Of a stretch of DNA of 17,500 nt, positions 12,856 to 17,500 are shown piece by piece (positions within the stretch are counted from its first letter, which is position 1; each line of letters starts with the position of its first letter). Position numbers and translations under genes: made by a program. The DNA lies in the NCBI GenBank assembly GCA_905235165.1, contig CAJOKK010000008.1, forward strand, positions 1 through 17,500, in the 5' to 3' direction. Source of the stretch: an uncultured Atopobiaceae bacterium (GTDB taxonomy: Bacteria; Actinomycetota; Coriobacteriia; Coriobacteriales; Atopobiaceae). The notes under the pieces were generated by a model. That model searched no databases and had not been told where the DNA came from. It saw only the letters and a program-made list of their open reading frames with translations.

Positions 12856-14499
12856 ATGCAGACCATCGGCCTGCTCGGGGGACGCTATCTCGCGGATGAC
12901 GGCAGCAGCGTTACGCGCAAGAGCAAGGCTGCCCGTCTGCGCGAGATCCTTTCCATCACGAGCCACTATGACATCCTCCATGGCCTGACGCCCGAGAGCT
13001 TTCGCCAGCTGCTTGAGGAGCTGGGGCCCACCTTCGTCAAGGCGGGCCAGATCCTCTCCATGCGCTCCGAGATCCTGCCTGACGACTTCTGCCAGGAGCT
13101 GACCAAGCTCCGCACCAGCGTCGATCCGATGGATCGAAAGACGGTCGTTGAGACCTTGCAGAAGGAGTACAACTGCCCCCTCGAGGAGATCTTTGACTCG
13201 ATTGACGACGAGCCGCTGGGTTCGGCCTCGGTTGCCCAGGTGCATAAGGCACGTCTCGTCACGGGTGAGGACGTGGCCGTAAAGGTCCAGCGTCCGAACG
13301 TGCGCGACGTCATGGCGCAGGACATCTCCATCATGCGTTCCCTCGCCAGGTATGCAACCAAGATCATGTCGGGTGAGCAGTTCCTCGACATCCAATCGGT
13401 TATTGACGAGCTGTGGCAGTCCTTCCTCGAGGAGACCGACTTTCTCGTTGAGGCGCGGGCCTTGGAGGAGTTCCGCCACAATAACGACCCCATCCGCTAT
13501 GTCGATTGCCCCAAGCCCTATCCGGGGCTCTGCACCTCGCACGTCGTGGTCATGGATTACATGCAGGGCATTCACATCAGCGACGTCGATGAGCTCGAGC
13601 GCCAGGGCTACGACCTCACCGAGATCGGCACCAAGCTGGTGGAGAACTACGCCAAGCAGATGCTTGACGACGGCTTCTTCCATGCCGACCCCCATCCTGG
13701 CAACCTCGTGATCAACGAGGGCAAGATCGTCTACCTTGACCTTGGCATCATGGGGCGCCTCTCCTCGCATGATCGCATGGCGCTCTCCAAGATGGTCTAC
13801 GCCGTGGCCACCCATGACGCCGCGGGACTCAAGGACGGCATGCTGCGCTTCTGCACCAATGACGTCTCGGGCGTTGACCACGCGCACCTGCTGGCTGATC
13901 TCGACGCCATCATCAGTGACTTCGGTGAGGCCGACCTCTCCGAGCTCGACATGGGCGCCTTCTTCAACTCGGTCGTCTCCATGGCGCGCAAGAACGGCGT
14001 CGAGCTCTCGGGCACCGTGACTATGCTCGCGCGTTCCCTCGTGACGCTCGAGGGCGTGGTCGACCAGTTCTTGCCGGGTGTCTCCATCGTCAAGATCATT
14101 ACGGGACACGTTCGCCGCAACATCAACCCCCTCGAGTTCGCCGAGGAGGAGAGCTTACGCTACCTGCGTGAGATGCGCATGGCGAGCCACTCGCTGCTCG
14201 GAGCAGCCTCGGAGGCCGACCTTGCCATGAAGATGCTTACGCGCGGCCAGCTGCGCATGCGCATGGACTTCGGCTCGTCCGAAGACCCCATGTCCGAACT
14301 CTCAAGATCGGCCGACCACCTCACCATGGGCGTCATCATCGCCGGCCTCTTCATCGGCTCCTCGGTGGTCTACTACGCACGAATCCGCCCCGTTATCTTT
14401 GGCGTGCCCGTCATCGGTTTCGTGGGTTACCTCGTGGCCCTCTTCCTTGGCCTGTGGCTCATGCGCCAGATTTCGAAGGACACCCGCAACAAGCGCTAG
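12856..14499 (+). CDS. ABC1/AarF/UbiB-family atypical protein kinase-like protein
   Basis: A 547-aa protein from ATG 12856; ATG 12757 would add 33 residues. The family hallmarks are all present: KxGQ motif Lys62-Gln65 (GPTFVKAGQILSMRSEILP), the alanine-rich loop (PLGSASVAQVHKA), the nucleotide-binding lysine Lys143 (VAVKVQRPNV), EETDFLVEARALEEFR, catalytic HADPHPGN (276-283), and metal-binding Asp295 in YLDLGIMGRL, the DFG equivalent. Two C-terminal hydrophobic helices (about residues 490-511 and 515-535) predict a membrane anchor. Family members support isoprenoid-quinone or lipid metabolism and act as ATPases more than as protein kinases. Ubiquinone synthesis is not expected in this type of organism, so the 'UbiB' name should not be read as function. 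It probably forms a unit with the phasin-like gene. No terminator is evident downstream. Confidence 0.92.
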   Translation: MQTIGLLGGRYLADDGSSVTRKSKAARLREILSITSHYDILHGLTPESFRQLLEELGPTFVKAGQILSMRSEILPDDFCQELTKLRTSVDPMDRKTVVETLQKEYNCPLEEIFDSIDDEPLGSASVAQVHKARLVTGEDVAVKVQRPNVRDVMAQDISIMRSLARYATKIMSGEQFLDIQSVIDELWQSFLEETDFLVEARALEEFRHNNDPIRYVDCPKPYPGLCTSHVVVMDYMQGIHISDVDELERQGYDLTEIGTKLVENYAKQMLDDGFFHADPHPGNLVINEGKIVYLDLGIMGRLSSHDRMALSKMVYAVATHDAAGLKDGMLRFCTNDVSGVDHAHLLADLDAIISDFGEADLSELDMGAFFNSVVSMARKNGVELSGTVTMLARSLVTLEGVVDQFLPGVSIVKIITGHVRRNINPLEFAEEESLRYLREMRMASHSLLGAASEADLAMKMLTRGQLRMRMDFGSSEDPMSELSRSADHLTMGVIIAGLFIGSSVVYYARIRPVIFGVPVIGFVGYLVALFLGLWLMRQISKDTRNKR

Positions 14500-14755
14500 C
14501 CAAGAGCTTGCGAGGTCCTTCTCGGCTGTTAAAACGATAGCAATTTGCCCTTCTCAAACGAGAACAAGGAAGGCGCTTCCTAAATTAAAAAACAAATATG
14601 CCCAGCTCAGGGCCACGGCGCGCAAGCAAACTCGCAGGAACCTGTTATAAAAGGTAGTCACTTCGATAAAACAATGCTACCATCAACCCTTGCTGTTTGG
14701 CAGATCGCCTTGGTTCGCCTCGTTTGAAGGCGGCCGTTTTCCGAGAGGAGCAGGT
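14500..14755 (+). promoter_or_regulatory. AT-rich intergenic region with the probable galK promoter
   Basis: A 256-bp gap whose central part (about 14530-14600 and 14640-14690) is much more AT-rich than the surrounding genes. The best promoter signal is an extended -10, TGTTATAAA (14643-14651), which lacks a clear -35 and would give a leader of about 98 nt. GGTAG (14653-14657) and CTACC (14677-14681) form a spaced inverted pair around the expected start of transcription and could be an operator. Further small inverted repeats are TTCTC/GAGAA (14551-14564) and AGGAAG-GCG-CTTCCT (14567-14581 region). No strong terminator for the upstream ABC1 gene is visible. Confidence 0.45.
14743..14750 (+). 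promoter_or_regulatory. Ribosome binding site deciding the galK start
   Basis: GAGAGGAG lies 5 nt before ATG 14756. The frame stays open upstream through a TTG at 14690, but only the ATG has a proper site. Confidence 0.75.
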
Positions 14756-15961
14756 ATGGCTGAGTTTGACCAAGTGGTGGCACGGGGGTTGAAGGAGCGT
14801 TTTGACGCGCAATTCGGTCCCGCTGACTGGCGCGAGTACTTCTTCGTGCAAGCGCCGGGACGGACCGAGGTTTCTGGAAACCACACCGACCATCAGGGAG
14901 GCTCGGTCATCGCCGCAGCCGTTAACCGTGCAGTTCAGGGTGTCTTTGCCGGCAATGAGACCAACGTCATCAACCTCGAGAGCGAAGGCCACAGCGCAAG
15001 CAAGATTTGCCTTGACGAGCTCGCTCCGCGTGATGACGAGAAGAACAGCTCGACGGCCCTCATTCGTGGCATGGCTGCCCAGTTTGCCGAGCGCGGCTTC
15101 ACGCCCAAGGGCTTTGACGCCACGCTTACCTCCACGGTTGCCGCTGGCTCGGGTCTTTCCAGCTCCGCCGCCTTCGAGATCGAGCTTGGCCAGGCCATGA
15201 ACGTTCTCTGGGCCAAGGGCGTGCTTGCACCCGAGGACCTTGCCCTCATGGCCCAGCGTGCCGAGCACGAGTGGTTCGGTAAGCCCTGCGGCCTCATGGA
15301 CATGTCCGCTTCCGCACTCGGTGGCATCCAGCACTTCTCCTTCGCCACGCCGGGCGCGATCGAGAGCGAGGCCGTTGACTTTGACTTCAAGGAGGCCGGC
15401 TACGCCATCTGCCTGACCTCCGTCGGACAGAGCCACGAGGACCTGACTGACGAGTACGCCGCCATCCCCAACGAGATGCGCGCCGTTGCTGCTGGCCTCG
15501 GCGTCGAGATCCTGGGCCAGGTTTCTGAGGAAACCTTCATGAAGAAGCTACCCGAGCTTCGTGGCACCGTCAGTGACCGTGCGCTTCTGCGTGCCATCCA
15601 CTTCTATCGCGAGGAGCGCCTGGTTGGCCAGCGCGTGAAGGCCCTCGAGAACAGTGACATCCGCAGCTTCGTCGAGCTGACCCGCCTGTCGGGTTCGAGC
15701 TCTGCCATGTACCTGCAGAACGTGTCCGTCAACGGCTTTGCCGACCAGAGCGCCATGCTCGCGCTTGGCATCTCCGACGAGACGCTGAGCGAGCGCGGCG
15801 TGTGCCGCATCCATGGCGGCGGCTTCGGTGGCACGGTCCAGGCCTACGTGCCGCTCGAGGAGGTCGAGACCTACTGCGAGGCAATGAACCGCGTGTTCGG
15901 TGCCGATGCCTGCCAGGTCTTCGAGATTGACCATGACGGCACCCGCGCTTGGCGCCTGTAG
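14756..15961 (+). CDS. galK: Galactokinase, divergent GHMP-kinase subfamily
   Basis: A 401-aa cytoplasmic GHMP kinase, predicted to phosphorylate galactose at C1 with ATP. Motif 1, APGRTEVSGNHTDHQGG, contains Arg36, His43 and Asp45. Motif 2, AAGSGLSSSAAFE, is the ATP-phosphate loop. The catalytic Asp182 is in KPCGLMDMSASALGG, and motif 3 is CRIHGGGFGGTVQAYVP. Classical galactokinases have GEHTDYNGG, where this one has GNHTDHQGG, so the sugar-contacting Glu is replaced by Asn42. The combination GNHTDHQ plus RIHGGGF is, as I recall, typical of a clostridial/actinobacterial galactokinase branch. galT starts 15 nt downstream, so the two form the Leloir operon. galE and the epimerase galM are not in the window. 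Confidence 0.88.
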   Translation: MAEFDQVVARGLKERFDAQFGPADWREYFFVQAPGRTEVSGNHTDHQGGSVIAAAVNRAVQGVFAGNETNVINLESEGHSASKICLDELAPRDDEKNSSTALIRGMAAQFAERGFTPKGFDATLTSTVAAGSGLSSSAAFEIELGQAMNVLWAKGVLAPEDLALMAQRAEHEWFGKPCGLMDMSASALGGIQHFSFATPGAIESEAVDFDFKEAGYAICLTSVGQSHEDLTDEYAAIPNEMRAVAAGLGVEILGQVSEETFMKKLPELRGTVSDRALLRAIHFYREERLVGQRVKALENSDIRSFVELTRLSGSSSAMYLQNVSVNGFADQSAMLALGISDETLSERGVCRIHGGGFGGTVQAYVPLEEVETYCEAMNRVFGADACQVFEIDHDGTRAWRL

Positions 15962-15976
15962 GGGAGAGGCAAATCG

Positions 15977-17392
15977 ATGACGCAATGTGACGACCGTCTC
16001 GTTCAGGCGGCCTCCTGGTTCGTTGACTATGCCGCGCGCCAGGGCGTGATCGCTGATCTCGATCGCGCCTGGGCCTACAACCGCCTGCTGGAGTCGGTGG
16101 GCGCCTATGGCCCGGCGCCGGTTGCCGTTGATGAGGCTGACTTCACGCTTGACACCTGCCTTGACACGCTTGCCGAGGCAGGCGTGTCGGCGGGTCTCGC
16201 CGAGGATACGGCAACGGGACGTGACCGCCTTGCCATGCGTGTGGCTGGCTCCATCATGCCTCGTCCTTCCGAGCTCGCGGCCCGCTTTGGCGAGCTGCGC
16301 GAGCGCGAGGGCTCTCAGGCTGCGACGGATTGGTTCTACGCCCTCTGCTGCGACGTGAACTACGTGCGTCGCTCTGCCATCGCGAGAAACCTCGAGTGGA
16401 CGGTTGACGGCCCCTGGGGCGAGATCGAGATCACGATCAACAAGTCCAAGCCCGAGAAGGACCCGCGCGACATCGCCGCGGCGGGCGCAGCACCTGCGGG
16501 CGAGGCCTATCCGGCCTGCCAGCTCTGCATTGAGAACGAGGGCTATTCGGGACGTCCCGCCGCACTCGCTGGCGGTCATCCCGCCCGCCAGAACCTGCGC
16601 ATCGTCCCCATCGAGCTGGGTGGCGAGCGCTGGGGCTTCCAGTACTCTCCCTATGCCTACTTCAACGAGCACTGCATTGCGATGAGCAGCGAGCATCGTC
16701 CGATGCACGTGGACCGTGCGGCACTCACCTGCCTGCTCGATTTCGTTGACCTCTTCCCGCACTACTTTGTTGGCAGCAACGCCGACCTGCCCATCGTGGG
16801 AGGCTCGATCCTCAGCCACGACCACTTCCAGGGAGGTTGCCACGAGTTCGCGATGATGCGAGCGGCCGTGGAGAAGACCTTCTCGCTGAAGCCTTTCCTG
16901 TCGGTTCGCTGCGAACTGCTTCGCTGGCCGATGAGCGTGCTCAAGCTGGCCTGCGACGATCGCGAAGTGCTGCTTGAGGCGGCCGTCTACGTGCTCGACG
17001 CTTGGAGGGGCTGGAACGACGAGTCTGTGGGCGTGCTCGCGCACGACGCGGACGGCACGCCGCACAACACGGTGACGCCCGTCTGCCGCCGCGAGGGTGA
17101 TGACTATGTCCTGTACCTTGCGCTTCGCTGCAACGTGACGAGCGAGGAGCATCCTCTGGGCGTCTTCCATCCCCACGAGGACAAGTGGCACGTCAAGAAG
17201 GAGAACATCGGCCTCATCGAGGTCATGGGCCTTGCGATCCTTCCGCCGAGGCTTGAGGACGAGATCGACAAGGGCACCTTGTCTCGTGAGGAGATTGGTC
17301 GTGTCTTCGGGGAGGTCCTCGAGGATGCCGGTGTCTTCAAGTGGGACGAAGCGGGCCGAGCTGCCCAAGACCGCTTCCTCGACGCCCTTTAA
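15977..17392 (+). CDS. galT: UDP-glucose--hexose-1-phosphate uridylyltransferase, type 2
   Basis: A 471-aa enzyme of the GalT2 family (the form common in Gram-positive bacteria). It exchanges UMP between UDP-glucose and galactose-1-phosphate, giving UDP-galactose and glucose-1-phosphate. The signature GGSILSHDHFQGGCHEF has the active-site His281-x-His283-x-Gln285 of this family, where E. coli-type GalT has HPH. PEKDPRDIA, ENEGYSGRPA, ARQNLRIVPIELGGERWGFQYSPYAYFNEHCI and the C-terminal VMGLAILPPRLE are further family stretches. GGGAGAGG (15962-15969) lies 7 nt before ATG 15977 and 15 nt separate it from galK, so it is co-transcribed. It acts directly on the GalK product. Downstream is the repeat pair at the window end. 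Confidence 0.93.
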   Translation: MTQCDDRLVQAASWFVDYAARQGVIADLDRAWAYNRLLESVGAYGPAPVAVDEADFTLDTCLDTLAEAGVSAGLAEDTATGRDRLAMRVAGSIMPRPSELAARFGELREREGSQAATDWFYALCCDVNYVRRSAIARNLEWTVDGPWGEIEITINKSKPEKDPRDIAAAGAAPAGEAYPACQLCIENEGYSGRPAALAGGHPARQNLRIVPIELGGERWGFQYSPYAYFNEHCIAMSSEHRPMHVDRAALTCLLDFVDLFPHYFVGSNADLPIVGGSILSHDHFQGGCHEFAMMRAAVEKTFSLKPFLSVRCELLRWPMSVLKLACDDREVLLEAAVYVLDAWRGWNDESVGVLAHDADGTPHNTVTPVCRREGDDYVLYLALRCNVTSEEHPLGVFHPHEDKWHVKKENIGLIEVMGLAILPPRLEDEIDKGTLSREEIGRVFGEVLEDAGVFKWDEAGRAAQDRFLDAL

Positions 17393-17397
17393 TTTCG

Positions 17398-17436
17398 GGC
17401 GCAGTGAGTCAGTTACCGTAGTCCTTTTTGACTCAT
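17398..17436. repeat. 39-bp direct repeat, copy 1, with internal inverted repeat
   Basis: The sequence begins GGCGCAGTGAGTCAGTTACC and ends CCTTTTTGACTCAT. It is identical in all 39 positions to copy 2 at 17454-17492. Inside it, TGAGTCA (17405-17411) is the reverse complement of TGACTCA (17429-17435), with a 17-nt loop that holds the T-run. It begins five bases after the galT stop codon. Confidence 0.97.
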
Positions 17437-17453
17437 CCGGAGGGGGCGGGGTT

Positions 17454-17492
17454 GGCGCAGTGAGTCAGTTACCGTAGTCCTTTTTGACTCAT
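17454..17492. repeat. 39-bp direct repeat, copy 2, with internal inverted repeat
   Basis: An exact copy of 17398-17436, offset by 56 bp and separated from it by a 17-nt G-rich spacer (17437-17453). The 7-bp TGAGTCA/TGACTCA pair recurs at 17461-17467 and 17485-17491. The window ends eight bases later, so more copies may follow. With a 17-nt spacer and no cas genes, a CRISPR array is not supported. Confidence 0.97.
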
Positions 17493-17500
17493 TTTGTTCG

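Noticed and set aside
12763..14109. Minus-strand open frame of about 448 codons antisense to the ABC1 kinase
   Set aside because: The sense strand carries all ABC1 motifs; the antisense product is repetitive and unrecognisable.
15548..17368. Long minus-strand open frame antisense to galK and galT
   Set aside because: It is a shadow of two recognised genes, with no family resemblance and no start context.
17398..17492. CRISPR array
   Set aside because: Only two units are visible, the spacer is 17 nt and G-rich, the repeat carries a T-run, and there are no cas genes in the window.

Overview
This 17.5-kb window is GC-rich, gene-dense chromosomal DNA, and every gene I call lies on the + strand. 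Strong C/G third-position bias, Shine-Dalgarno-led genes and the protein families present (MtlR/GatABC PTS, a serC-serA-DUF1015 cluster, phasin plus ABC1 kinase, divergent GalK, type-2 GalT) suggest an anaerobic high-GC actinobacterium. Class Coriobacteriia (Olsenella/Collinsella/Atopobium-like) fits best. This placement is inferred from gene content and composition, not from a marker gene.

Layout: (1) 1-1554, the 3' part of a TPR protein resembling the C-terminal half of DUF5107 proteins, followed by a large hairpin. (2) 1754-8299, a hexitol-catabolic cluster: an MtlR-type PRD regulator with its own EIIB and EIIA domains, galactitol-type PTS genes gatA-gatB-gatC, gatD, and a PfkB-family kinase. 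The inferred route is galactitol -> galactitol-1-P (PTS) -> tagatose-6-P (GatD) -> tagatose-1,6-bisphosphate (kinase). No aldolase gene for the last step is present. (3) 8412-12067, the serine pathway genes serC and serA plus a DUF1015 protein, with no recognisable serB. (4) 12115-12230, a perfect 41-bp inverted repeat in a gene-free stretch. (5) 12390-14499, a phasin-like small protein followed by an ABC1/UbiB-family kinase, separated by an 11-bp hairpin with a GAAA loop. (6) 14756-17392, the Leloir pair galK-galT behind a locally AT-rich promoter region; galE is absent. (7) 17398-17492, two identical 39-bp direct repeats, each carrying an internal inverted repeat, running up to the window edge.

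A recurrent theme is RNA hairpins between genes that belong to one pathway: gatC|gatD (strong intrinsic terminator), gatD|kinase, serC|serA, serA|DUF1015 (strong intrinsic terminator) and phasin|ABC1. This suggests that transcript levels are stepped within clusters rather than uniform. There are no tRNA or rRNA genes, transposases, integrases or CRISPR arrays. The coding content is mostly ordinary metabolism. The least explained elements are the 41-bp inverted repeat, the terminal 39-bp repeats, the DUF1015 protein, and the phasin/ABC1 pair.
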